DNA of 64,000 nucleotides from Prochlorococcus sp. AG-409-P19 (GCA_003215315.1 QCKO01000002.1:1-64000), one strand, 5' to 3'. Positions 1-9,770 are shown, counted from the first letter of the stretch. Made by a program: numbers and translations. Notes: generated by a model from the sequence alone, not told the origin.

Positions 1-100
1 TTAATTAACTTAAAAAAGTCTTAGTTCAGAAAGGCTCATTAAAGTTCAAACGAGGAATATTTAAATAGATAAAATAAATAATGATAATTCCAAGCCTTTC

Positions 101-451
101 CTACCTGGCATCCCAAACTGTTTCAAATTGATTTCCTATTAATTTAAGATCAGATTTGGGATATGCCTGACATAAAAGAACATAACCCTCATCTTGCAAT
201 TCGCTTTTTAAACCCATAACATCCATATCCACCAAACCTTCCTTTAATAGTGCCGCACATGTGCAGCACATGCCCACGAGGCATGAACTTGGCAAGTTAT
301 ATCCAGCAGCTTCAGCTGCTTCTAATACAGTTTGATTGGATTGGCAGCTAAACCTATGCTCAACTTTGTCAATCTCAATGCAAACAGTGAAGTTGTTACT
401 GGAAGGAGAATGACTTTTCATTAGCGGAATAAGGCACACCTTCATTATCAT
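101..451 (-). CDS. 2Fe-2S plant-type ferredoxin-like protein
   Basis: ORF with CLVGMCCTCAALL...LLCQAYP cysteine pattern typical of plant-type ferredoxins. Confidence 0.85.
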   Translation of the reverse strand: MIMKVCLIPLMKSHSPSSNNFTVCIEIDKVEHRFSCQSNQTVLEAAEAAGYNLPSSCLVGMCCTCAALLKEGLVDMDVMGLKSELQDEGYVLLCQAYPKSDLKLIGNQFETVWDAR

Positions 452-725
452 GCATCATTAATCACCGCTAAAGAAAGCTTTAGATACAAGCCTTTCATAT
501 GCCTTTCGAGGAGTTACTCAAAAAACAAATAGGACTTGGTTTATCTAGATGTTGTCCCACTTGAAAATAGCAGTACTTTGTAGTCCCAAAGAAAGATCTG
601 AAAGCATCATTTCGAAAATAATTGAGTCCTATGCTCTTTTGTTTTTTCCTATTTATTCTTTTTCGTCATTAGTTATTTTTTATTGAGGTAGATCATGGAA
701 TAATAAAAAGATTATTATTTGAACC

Positions 726-884
726 ATGACTGACCAAGAACCTAAGTGGGACTACACCTCAAAAGAAGGTAATTTTGCAGCAGGTGCTGCTGTTGTTGGA
801 GGGAATTTATTAGTTGTTCTTCTCTATATACTTTATAGAACTGTTCCCGCCGTTCATGATTTCATAGCTGGAGGCCCTAGGTAG
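726..884 (+). CDS. Small single-TM protein (52 aa)
   Basis: Hand translation MTDQEPKWDYTSKEGNFAAGAAVVGGNLLVVLLYILYRTVPAVHDFIAGGPR*. Confidence 0.6.
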   Translation: MTDQEPKWDYTSKEGNFAAGAAVVGGNLLVVLLYILYRTVPAVHDFIAGGPR

Positions 885-1073
885 CATATAGAAAATCATT
901 ACAATCCTTTACCTGAAGATTTCCATGCCATAAGGAAAGACAGTTTTCATGCAACAAATTATTTAGCAGAAATTGCAAAGAAGATATCCCTAAAGAAACA
1001 ACCAAAGAAAAATTACTCATTAAAAGTACTGTAATCAAGACGCAAGAAAAAGTATTTGCAGATTAAGAATAAA

Positions 1074-1099
1074 AATCCCCTGTGCAGACTCAGGGGATT
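1074..1099. terminator. Hairpin, possible terminator
   Basis: AATCCCCTG-tgcagact-CAGGGGATT perfect 9-bp stem; no clear T tract. Confidence 0.4.
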
Positions 1100-1481
1100 A
1101 GTTCGCCTTGATTTAATAAAAGCACAATATCAAGACTAGTCTCTCGTATCTAATACTCATTTTTCCTAAAATAGTTTTCATTTTCTTAATATTTGGTTAT
1201 TAAAACAGAATCAACTCAATTATGGAAAAGAAAAATCTTAATGAGTTTTATTACAGCTATGCATCTCAATAATGAAAGAAAAGGAATTATGGTGATTTAA
1301 ATTGAGTGGTAAAGAGCACTTTGATATCAAGAGTAGATATCTTCTAATTGAACTAGTGCTATGAATTAAGATCTGAAAAAACATCTTATTCTGAAGCATA
1401 GTAACTTTTTAAGTAATTGCTTCGATGACTTTGGCTGAAAAAAAAGCATTATTAATTATAATCTCTTTATTCTAAATATTA

Positions 1482-1868
1482 ATGAACCTCTCAAGAATAT
1501 TCATCAAACTATTTCTGGTAATAAGTCTTATCTTTTTAACCTTAGTACCTCCAAATAATCCAATTAATGCTGAAACAACAACATGGGAAGAAGTAGCCAC
1601 AACAGAAAAGGGGATTCAATATATAGATACTTCAACGATAAAGTATGACACACAAGGTATTCTTTCAGTTTCAACAAAATATTCTGAGATAAACCCTGAA
1701 GACCAGAAGATAATCAACACAAATATCTACATAATGGAAATCAATTGTGATAAAAGAATATTTAAAGATATATCAGTCAATGGAAAGTCAACACAAGGAG
1801 GCACATGGGAGTCTTCAAGAGATGACAAACTAATAAAAAAAACAATCATTAAAAGCTGTTCCTATTAG
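1482..1868 (+). CDS. Hypothetical secreted protein
   Basis: 128-aa ORF with N-terminal signal-peptide-like segment. Confidence 0.6.
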   Translation: MNLSRIFIKLFLVISLIFLTLVPPNNPINAETTTWEEVATTEKGIQYIDTSTIKYDTQGILSVSTKYSEINPEDQKIINTNIYIMEINCDKRIFKDISVNGKSTQGGTWESSRDDKLIKKTIIKSCSY

Positions 1869-2364
1869 GGTTCTATCAAATATCAAAGTAATAAATCAGT
1901 GAATGTACTAATATTTATATAGTTATTTATCAAGAAGAAAATTTCTGTGATAGTAAATTAATCATGACATTTAAATATAAAACTTTATCTAGTATTATTA
2001 TTCTAGTAAGAACTAAAATAAGAGTTTATTATTTTCATTTACTTTATCCATGCAATTAGGCTTTCTACACATAAAATAATATCAAGCAAAATATATATAA
2101 TCACTTCAAATGGCAGATTTGAAACCGAAAGTGTACTTCATAAAGATTTCTCCTATAGTTTCCTCCTTAAATAAATATCAAAAAATAATTCTCATTTCTA
2201 GCTGAAAAGATTAGATAAATATACAAAAGAGAATTTTCCCGTATCAAAGAGAAGGAAAATAACAGCAAAAGCTGGCTTCTGAATAACTTCAGGACGAAGA
2301 GGGTTAACCGAACTTCACATTGAGTAATACTACGTTAATATTTCTTTACGTTGCTTTTGCTCGC

Positions 2365-2478
2365 ATGGAAAAGTCCACCCAACATTCTGGAACAAATGGT
2401 GCAATTGCCATTATTGGACTCATTGCGTTGCTAAGCGCGTATGCCTCAACATGGCAATCAATTCCAACTTTTGTATAG
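2365..2478 (+). CDS. Tiny membrane protein (37 aa), overlaps the next ORF start
   Basis: MEKSTQHSGTNGAIAIIGLIALLSAYASTWQSIPTFV*. Confidence 0.4.
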   Translation: MEKSTQHSGTNGAIAIIGLIALLSAYASTWQSIPTFV

Positions 2479-2693
2479 GAGCTACTAATCCAATGAACTC
2501 AACCGCGAACGTTATTACCGAATACGGTAAGCAAAATATTTTTGCAAAGGAAGTAAGAACTCAATTAGTTGATAATTATGAAGGCTATTCAGAAGAAGCT
2601 GAAAAGGCTAATGGGCGTTGGGCAATGATTGGAATGATTGCAATGATTGGAGCATATACTGTCACTGGCCAGGTATTACCAGGTATTTTCTAA
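2451..2693 (+). CDS. High light inducible protein (HLIP)
   Basis: EEAEKANGRWAMIGMIAMIGAYTVTGQVLPGIF; chlorophyll-binding ExxNGRxAMxG motif; true start may be at 2494. Confidence 0.85.
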   Translation: MAINSNFCIGATNPMNSTANVITEYGKQNIFAKEVRTQLVDNYEGYSEEAEKANGRWAMIGMIAMIGAYTVTGQVLPGIF

Positions 2694-2804
2694 TAATAAA
2701 AGAAATTCCTAAAAAAAATCAAGTTCTTTCAACATTCAAATCATCTAGGGATCAATAAAATGCAAGCCATTCGATTGAACTATTTATAAAGGTACAAAAT
2801 AAAT

Positions 2805-2882
2805 ATGTCTTCTATATTTTGGATTGATGTCTTATTAGTCATCTTTACAGGATTATTCGTCTCCTTAACTATGGTTAAATAA
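2805..2882 (+). CDS. Tiny single-TM peptide (25 aa)
   Basis: MSSIFWIDVLLVIFTGLFVSLTMVK*. Confidence 0.4.
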   Translation: MSSIFWIDVLLVIFTGLFVSLTMVK

Positions 2883-3131
2883 AATTAACTAATCTATAAA
2901 AGGTTTGGCAATTTCATGACCTTCTCAACCTTATTTAAAGAGTCTTTAATTGCATTACACTTATAGGAAATCCTAGTTAAATCTATTCATTGTATGTTAC
3001 ATACATGACATAAAATTGTCATCGATACAACTATTTTAAATAAGTTCAGAATATTTAGTATATATTTTTTGTTATACTAAATATAATAGGCTTATTTGAA
3101 TTCAAATAAAACATTACTTTGATTTCTAGAC

Positions 3132-3587
3132 ATGTCTCTCAGAGTCGGCGATGCAATTCCAAAGTTTCAATTAATAGATCAGTTTGGTAACTACAGAAGT
3201 AATAAAGAGTTCCTAGGTAAATCCTTAGTACTTTTCTTCTACCCAAAAGATGACACACCAGGCTGCACAATAGAAGTCTGTGGTTTTCGTGATAAATATG
3301 ATCTATTTGAAATTATGGGTGCAAAGGTATGCGGGGTAAGCAATGGAGATAGAGAGAGTCATTTTTTGTTCTCACAGAAAAATAAACTTCAATATCCTTT
3401 GCTCTGCGATGAAAAAAATTATCTAAGAAAAGAATTTGGTGTCAAAAGTTTATTAGGTTTACTTGATAGAAGAATAACATATATAATTAACTCTAAAGGA
3501 ATCATTTGTCATATATATGAAGATCTTCTCAATGGCTCCTCACATATAAAAGAAGCAATTAAAGTTTTAAGCGAAATAAAAGCATAA
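3132..3587 (+). CDS. Peroxiredoxin, Bcp/PrxQ-like
   Basis: LVLFFYPKDDTPGCTIEVCGFRDKYD is the PrxQ active-site motif. Confidence 0.9.
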   Translation: MSLRVGDAIPKFQLIDQFGNYRSNKEFLGKSLVLFFYPKDDTPGCTIEVCGFRDKYDLFEIMGAKVCGVSNGDRESHFLFSQKNKLQYPLLCDEKNYLRKEFGVKSLLGLLDRRITYIINSKGIICHIYEDLLNGSSHIKEAIKVLSEIKA

Positions 3588-3671
3588 TATATTAGCTAAA
3601 TTAAATATTGAATTGGTATTCAAAACTTATCAAGATAAGGTTAAAAGATCACAAAAACATTATAAATAATT

Positions 3672-3935
3672 CTATCTTTGATTGAAGTAAAAAGAATTAC
3701 AGAAATTACCAATACTATTAGTTTCTGAATTAAGATTAGTTTTGCTCGCTATTACTTTAATAATTTTCTCTTTTTGAGTCCTTGAATAATCATCCTGATT
3801 TAAATAAATAACGTAATATTCTCTACATAGATTTGACAATTCTTTTTCCCGTGAGAAAGGAGTTCTCCCAACAGCTATCACAATCAAAGCAAAAGCAATA
3901 ACTCCTGTAAATGCTTTCTGTAGTGAGTCACCCAT
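3672..3935 (-). CDS. Hypothetical small protein
   Basis: 87-aa ORF with hydrophobic N-terminus. Confidence 0.5.
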   Translation of the reverse strand: MGDSLQKAFTGVIAFALIVIAVGRTPFSREKELSNLCREYYVIYLNQDDYSRTQKEKIIKVIASKTNLNSETNSIGNFCNSFYFNQR

Positions 3936-4946
3936 GAAAAATATTTAAAGCTCTTTAACCTAATCATAAATCAAATTATTAATATTTGGAGCAAACGATT
4001 AAGTAATGTGCAGAAAAATAAACCAAGCGAAATTAATAACGGCTATTCGATCTCCAAAATCAGAGGCAAGCGTAAATCTGAAACTGTTAATAAGCCTTGA
4101 TTTAGGTTATTACTTCTTCATGCCTAATATCAAAAACCATTTTGAAACCTTATCAAGTGCTGTTCGGATACAATCACTCTTATGTAAAAGCATTACAGCT
4201 TCCTTCCTACCATTAGCATTCTCTGCCATGGTCATGGTCATGACATACTCCAAATAAAGTTTATCTTTCGTCATTTAATTCCTTTATTTGTTTCTGGATG
4301 AATTAGAGAGCCAATATCTATTGCGTTCTAATTTTCGATAAAAAGTCGAACACATCATATTTAACAACCTCTTTTCAGAGTACTCTTAATATTAATTGGT
4401 CATATAAACGAAGATTGACTAATGCCTAAATGATCACAAGCAATGAGACACAAAAAATTACTTCACATGAAAGATCATCATTTGGATCAAAAGAAAATAC
4501 TAACACGTAAATTTAATTTTCATAAAAATTTATATTGAAAGATTTAAAATTAAAAAGACAATATTGAAGGATAATTAATACATTATTGATACCATAAAAA
4601 ATATCATTCAACAACTAATAATACATCTATCTATGATGCGTTATAGTATGTAACAAATAATTCTATGGATCTTTGAAATTAATATAGGCAGGGTATTAAA
4701 ACTTTCGTTTTGTGAAGGCATTACCCTCTGCGAAAAACTTATTTCTATTAAGACCAGCAACAAACGCAACCGGAAAAGCTATGGAGAGAAAAATAATCAA
4801 ATCCAAAGGAAACCTTCCTATTCCCCAATCAGACAAGGCTATAGCAAAATTCATAGGTACAGAGTCAATAAATACTAATTTATTCCTAACTATCCTTAAT
4901 TACTATTAAATTAAAAAAAAGTAGCAATTTATTATATTTTAATTAT

Positions 4947-5162
4947 ATGAACAATAAAGAAACACCGGAAGAAAGGAGAACTAGATATAAGGAATTACCT
5001 AGTAACGGTAGAAAGTCACTTATCAGGAAAAAGCTAAAAGCCCAAGGATTAGAAGAAGGTAGTGGAATAGTCGGAAAGGATCTCTCTGTATACAATAATA
5101 AAGAACTAATTGATCTTATTATTCTAACCAGAGAATTATATAAGAAAAAGAAAAGTAACTAA
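4947..5162 (+). CDS. Hypothetical charged small protein
   Basis: 71-aa ORF, charged composition. Confidence 0.5.
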   Translation: MNNKETPEERRTRYKELPSNGRKSLIRKKLKAQGLEEGSGIVGKDLSVYNNKELIDLIILTRELYKKKKSN

Positions 5163-5305
5163 ATAGCAGATTCCATTATTATAATTAATTACAACCATAT
5201 AATTTAATTGATTATTTTTCTTGTTTTTTCTAAAAACACAAGACTCCTTTAAAGGCTTATATACCTTATATATATTGAAGTTCCTAATCAAAATCGAGAT
5301 ATCAA

Positions 5306-5473
5306 CTAAGAAGGGCGACCAGTAATTATACTATGAAATATTGGATTATATTTATACAAAAGAAATATTGCTAAGAACATAATATTAAGACCAGTAAATA
5401 CTCCAAACTGTATCCATAAAAAGTTCCTACTCACATCTGGATTATCGCTTTTTGCATTAACTCTAAAAGCCAT
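5306..5473 (-). CDS. Small single-TM protein (55 aa)
   Basis: Hand translation MAFRVNAKSDNPDVSRNFLWIQFGVFTGLNIMFLAIFLLYKYNPIFHSIITGRPS*. Confidence 0.6.
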   Translation of the reverse strand: MAFRVNAKSDNPDVSRNFLWIQFGVFTGLNIMFLAIFLLYKYNPIFHSIITGRPS

Positions 5474-5640
5474 TAATTTCGATGAAATTTATATAAGAAT
5501 AGACTAATTTTTAGATTATAGGAACTAACGTTACAACTGCTCTTAAACCTCTCGGAAAGCATAAAAAAATTGTCACAAAGGGGGTCGTACAACAAAGAAA
5601 TTCTAATTAAATATTAGTTCTTCTAGTTCCTTAAAAAAAG

Positions 5641-5945
5641 GACACCTAAGTTTTCCACAGAACCTCTTGACTATTTTACTTAATCCCAGGAAGGAACAGC
5701 CTTTTCAATAAAAAAGACCCTAGGTATGGTGTCCTTCGGGCCTGGGTGATGGGGATCTTATTTTTAGCCCCTTTTCCCGAATAAATCAACCCCTACTAGA
5801 TGTAGGGTCTGTGGAAACATCTGATTGTGTAATTACCTCTATTTAGTTGCCTAATTCCATTGTTGTGACTAATATCTTGCCAAAGCCGGGTGATGGGGAT
5901 CAATCGGTGAAAAACACTAGCCCTCATAAAGAGGGTTTTTTTATT
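5641..5945 (+). ncRNA. Putative structured ncRNA, copy A of a ~300-nt duplicated element
   Basis: ~95% identical to reverse complement of 48409-48710; long-range pairing AGACCCTA/TAGGGTCT; two GGGTGATGGGGATC motifs; terminator CCCTCataaaGAGGGTTTTTTT; no conserved ORF seen. Confidence 0.65.
5921..5942 (+). terminator. Rho-independent terminator of copy A element
   Basis: CCCTC-ATAAA-GAGGG followed by T7. Confidence 0.8.
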
Positions 5946-6130
5946 CAAAATTTTTTATATTTAGATTATTCCCTATGGATATTCGCCTTAGTTGTCACCG
6001 AATAATGCTTTTTCCTAGTCTCAATGTTTTTTTATTAGCAGTTACATGACTTGTTTTGGCATCCTTTATCCAAGTTTGCAAATCTTTTAGGCCTGAATAT
6101 CAATATTTTATTAAACCCAGCGCCCGAATT

Positions 6131-6415
6131 GTATATCAATGATTAGACCGGTTGAACGAGCTTTGTTAAGAATTTCTCCTTTAAGCTGAACAAACCCAAG
6201 TGAAGGAGCTTTTTCTTGAAAGTTTCACTTGGAAGATAGTTTAGTAATTCAGGGATGGCGTTTGTTTTAGAGCCGTTACAAGTTTCTTAATCAAGGATCC
6301 AAGTTTTGGATATGACTTTACTAGCTGTTGGATTAGGTTCATCCCTGCGAGGTTACGATCCAAACTGACCATTTAGAGCCCTAGCACCAGCTTTAGTTGC
6401 AAGCGTTCTAGTCTT
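6131..6415 (-). pseudogene. Decayed pstS (phosphate-binding protein) C-terminal remnant
   Basis: Diverged, interrupted nucleotide similarity to the C-terminal part of pstS at 27181-28167 (e.g. gatagtttagt.attc / ctaaagaagcagc equivalents). Confidence 0.6.
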
Positions 6416-6519
6416 TAACTCCATTAACAACAAAAAAGGACTGACCTAAGCCAGCCCCAGATGTCCCTATCTCAATTACATATCAAGTAAACATTTTACT
6501 TTTCAATAGCGTTAATAAA

Positions 6520-7758
6520 TCAGAACCTAAAAGTGGTTTTCACTAAGGCACCTTTAACATCATCTTTACCATCTTTCTCAATGACAAAAACAGCAGGAGT
6601 AATTCTGATGCTATCACTCACCGTAAAATCATAAAAAGCTTCCCAAGCTAAAGGGTCGTCATAACCGCTGTCATCTCTATGTGTTTCTGCTGTTCCAATA
6701 CCAACTCCGAGATTATTTCCTTCAACAAACGCGTCATTCCATAAGAATCCCAACATCCAGGTGTTTCCTGGTTCAACCTTATTCATTGAAGTATCAGGGC
6801 TATCTTCGTTATCAGGGCTTTTCCATCCCATCCCAGCACTCAAGCTATAGCTATCACCAAATTTATAGCTCCCACTAATTCCATAGGAGGAGTAGTCATT
6901 TACATCAGGACAATCATGAGTCTTTCCATTATCTGCCTTTGTGTATGCAGCTGCAAGAGTAAATTTCTCGTCAACCCATGCTAACTGAGTGGTGATGTGG
7001 TCTTTACCTTCATCAGCTAAAAAGCCAATAGATGAATTTGATGCATCTTCTGAAACGAAAAGTGCAGAAGCAACTAATTTTTCATTTGTCCAAGAAATTC
7101 CAGCACCAGCTCCCATCTTTTTGGAATAAGTATCACTCGCACCCGCCTGGTTTAAAACAAATAAAACTCCATCGCCGGGGTAAGCACTAGGCCAAACTCC
7201 AAGCAAATCATCTTGGCGAAGCTTTGGACCAAAAGTTATCTGTATATCCTCTCCCATGGGAAATTGATAATAAGCCTTATGAAGATCCAAGGAATCATTG
7301 CTATTAAAAGCAGTATCTAGCCTTGCTTCACCCATCATCCCAAAGGGCTCCATCATGCCAAAGTTACCGATGCGAATAGCGGTTTTAAGCATGTCTTCAC
7401 CAGTAAAACTGGTCATAAACATTAACTTTGTATCGTAATTAAAAACTGTTGCATCCATTTCTGTTGAGCTATTCATTCCACCCATTCCACCCATTCCACC
7501 CATTCCACCCATTCCTGAATCAGTAACTCCATCAACACCTCCAACGACAAAAGTTGTTTTTCCCATAAACATTGTCGATGGATATGAATCCATATTCATA
7601 TGATCACCATGATGCCCTTTATGATCCTCTCCTCCAGCATTAGCACTTAATGGAAGCAATAACCCCAATAGAGATGGAGCTATAAGGAGTTTGTGCAAAA
7701 GTCTCATAAACCCTTTAATTCTAGGGAAACTAGTTAAACTAGTTAGTAATCCTGGCAT
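6520..7758 (-). CDS. Outer-membrane porin-like protein with His/Met-rich N-terminus
   Basis: Signal peptide, GEDHKGHHGDHMNMD and MGGMGGMGGMGGM segments, beta-strand-like sequence ending in ...LVKTTFRF. Confidence 0.7.
   Translation of the reverse strand: MPGLLTSLTSFPRIKGFMRLLHKLLIAPSLLGLLLPLSANAGGEDHKGHHGDHMNMDSYPSTMFMGKTTFVVGGVDGVTDSGMGGMGGMGGMGGMNSSTEMDATVFNYDTKLMFMTSFTGEDMLKTAIRIGNFGMMEPFGMMGEARLDTAFNSNDSLDLHKAYYQFPMGEDIQITFGPKLRQDDLLGVWPSAYPGDGVLFVLNQAGASDTYSKKMGAGAGISWTNEKLVASALFVSEDASNSSIGFLADEGKDHITTQLAWVDEKFTLAAAYTKADNGKTHDCPDVNDYSSYGISGSYKFGDSYSLSAGMGWKSPDNEDSPDTSMNKVEPGNTWMLGFLWNDAFVEGNNLGVGIGTAETHRDDSGYDDPLAWEAFYDFTVSDSIRITPAVFVIEKDGKDDVKGALVKTTFRF
7472..7516. repeat. 9-bp tandem repeat (cattccacc)n inside the porin gene, encoding (GGM)n
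   Basis: Consecutive cattccacc units visible. Confidence 0.85.
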
Positions 7759-7985
7759 GTTTTAGGTTTAGGGCTACTCATCGTCTGCTATTCCTAACAT
7801 TGTCAAGCGATTTGAGGAGTAAACGTGTTTCTTTCTTCTCTATTATTAATTCCGTAACCTAGAGCTCCATTTGCACTTAGGGCTGATTTGCTGAGTAATC
7901 TGACGAACCAGAGATGCAAACTAAGGATGACATTAATGAGTACTCGATTAATGTTGCAATAGTAAAACTAGTCAAGCTAGTAAGT

Positions 7986-8240
7986 ATGAAATTATTTCAT
8001 TCCTCTGCATCTGTTTTTTTTATTGCTTTTTCATTCTTATTTGTAGGATGTTCAAGCATTTCAAATCAAAGTAAAACACAATCACTTTTTAATACTAAGA
8101 CAGAAGCAGAAAAGGCGGCTAAGAATTTTAACTGTGTTGGTGCTCATAAGATGGGAAACAAGTGGATGCCTTGCGAGAAGCATGGCGATCATCAAAAGCA
8201 CAAGGGTGATGGTAGTCACGTTCATCACCACAACCATTAG
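7986..8240 (+). CDS. DUF3721-domain lipoprotein with His-rich tail
   Basis: Lipobox LFVGCSS; FNCVGAHKMGNKWMPCEKH (DUF3721-like) then GDHQKHKGDGSHVHHHNH; ORF extends upstream to 7914. Confidence 0.7.
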   Translation: MKLFHSSASVFFIAFSFLFVGCSSISNQSKTQSLFNTKTEAEKAAKNFNCVGAHKMGNKWMPCEKHGDHQKHKGDGSHVHHHNH

Positions 8241-8247
8241 TTCTCGA

Positions 8248-8691
8248 ATGATAGTTACAAACAACTCCGATCAACAACCATCAATTGGTCCAAATCATTG
8301 TGGAAGTAAGCCTAAAAAAATTGCGTTTGGTATTGCACCGCTTGGATACCTTTCTATTGGAATAGTCCCCATGGGCATTGTCACTATTGGAATTGTTCCA
8401 ATGGGAGTAGTTTCTCTTGGTGTTGTAGCGATGGGTGTTGTCAATGCTTCGATAGTAGGTATGGGAATATTTTCTGCAGGAATAACGACAATGGGCCTAA
8501 AAGTATGGAGTCCAACGGGACCAGCGATTGAACAACAAGTTGATAGAGATGGCACCCTGCCTTCTAAAAACATTTTTGCTTATCCTTCTAAATCCAAGGC
8601 AGAAGAAGAAGCTAAAGAACTTGGATGTATGGGTGTACATAAAATGGGAGACTTATGGATGCCATGTGCTACTCATGGAATTACTCAATAA
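8248..8691 (+). CDS. DUF3721-domain protein with glycine 5-residue repeat
   Basis: IAPLG YLSIG IVPMG IVTIG IVPMG VVSLG VVAMG ... then LGCMGVHKMGDLWMPCATHG; ORF track frame 8134-8691. Confidence 0.7.
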   Translation: MIVTNNSDQQPSIGPNHCGSKPKKIAFGIAPLGYLSIGIVPMGIVTIGIVPMGVVSLGVVAMGVVNASIVGMGIFSAGITTMGLKVWSPTGPAIEQQVDRDGTLPSKNIFAYPSKSKAEEEAKELGCMGVHKMGDLWMPCATHGITQ

Positions 8692-8779
8692 GCTTTTTCT
8701 TACATATTGATAGACCGCTCAACAATTATTCACTTCAAGTCCATTATTTAAGACAGTAAACAAAGGATCTTATTCAAAT

Positions 8780-9391
8780 TTATAAATCTTTTACTAGAGT
8801 TGAACCTTTTTCGCAGATAGATTTTTGTGATGGGAAATCCTTATATGAACAACAGCATTCGTCTTGCTTTGAATTGTTTATCCAATTTATTATTCCTGTG
8901 CGAATAGGTGAAGGACATCTTTCTCCATTTTGAAGAGAGTTCATTTCATCACAACTAAGAGGATCTCCATGTTCAATGAAAAGAGACTCTTTTAGTCTGA
9001 TAGAACAAATTTCATTCCATTGATCAAAACAATTTAGGTGTTTAATAAAATCATTCCATGCATCTTTAGTTGATTTGTATTGCTTTCTATTTAATTCTTT
9101 TATAAAAATCGCCTTAATAAAGTCATTGAAGTTTTTTGCATCCTCAGGTGTAAATATTTTTGTTTTTTTACTTTCATTAGAATCCATATGAAGACTTTCT
9201 TCAATACATTGGAGTCGATATTCGAGCTTATTAAATCGATTTTCTATTGTTTCAGGTTCTAGTTCTTCTATCTGGTTTATAAAACAATCAGAGACATAAC
9301 GGTTTAATGTCTTTCCTGATCTCATTGCGCACTCTTTGACCTTTTGCAAGAGGTTGGGATCAATACTTACATTTAGTTGAGTTCTCTTCAT
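8780..9391 (-). CDS. Ribbon-helix-helix-like protein
   Basis: N-terminus MKRTQLNVSIDPNLLQKVKECAMRSGKTLNRYVSDCF resembles RHH DNA-binding domains. Confidence 0.55.
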   Translation of the reverse strand: MKRTQLNVSIDPNLLQKVKECAMRSGKTLNRYVSDCFINQIEELEPETIENRFNKLEYRLQCIEESLHMDSNESKKTKIFTPEDAKNFNDFIKAIFIKELNRKQYKSTKDAWNDFIKHLNCFDQWNEICSIRLKESLFIEHGDPLSCDEMNSLQNGERCPSPIRTGIINWINNSKQDECCCSYKDFPSQKSICEKGSTLVKDL

Positions 9392-9649
9392 TAGACAATC
9401 ATTAAAATAAGAAGGTAAAAATGTTTATTTATTCAATTTTACTCATAAATATAATAAATGCTTTGTTATTTATATTTCTTGGATCGTTTCTAAGTTGGTT
9501 GAAGCAATCCTTGAGCGATCAGTTGGTACTCTATGGCACCATTGGCAAAAGATGTGTCAACTTGAAACTTGCCACTGTTACTACTTCTCTTGATTATCAA
9601 GTAATAGCCTCAAAATATTTTTTAGCTGCTGGTCACAAAATAGAAACGT

Positions 9650-9697
9650 GTTGCTTAGGGTGCACTAGGTCGCAGGTTCGAAGCCTGTCTTTCTTAA
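9650..9697 (+). pseudogene. Partial/decayed tRNA-Pro-like 3' half
   Basis: gttgcTTAGGGTgcactaGGTCGCAGGTTCGAAGCCTGTC: anticodon-loop-like, variable loop and T-arm (GCAGG-TTCGAAG-CCTGT) recognisable; no 5' half found. Confidence 0.5.
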
Positions 9698-9770
9698 TGG
9701 AAATTTTTGTTGTCCCCAAAAGTAAGATAAAAAATAAGGGCGGTTAGGCGGTGTGGGAGGGGGTAAAGGA

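Noticed and set aside
4110-4245. Minus-strand MAENANGRKEAVMLL resembling an HLIP motif
   Set aside because: Lacks the rest of the HLIP helix and PGI ending; chance similarity is possible
6681-6878. 65-aa ORF antisense to the porin
   Set aside because: Inside a well-supported CDS, no protein features
8295-8573. 92-aa minus ORF with repeated PxGTIPI
   Set aside because: Antisense to the glycine-pentad repeat of 8248-8691; artefact of the repeat
8528-8710. 60-aa plus ORF
   Set aside because: Alternative frame inside the DUF3721 gene
9421-9747. 108-aa ORF in the track
   Set aside because: Overlaps the tRNA-Pro-like fragment and has no recognisable protein character; likely spurious
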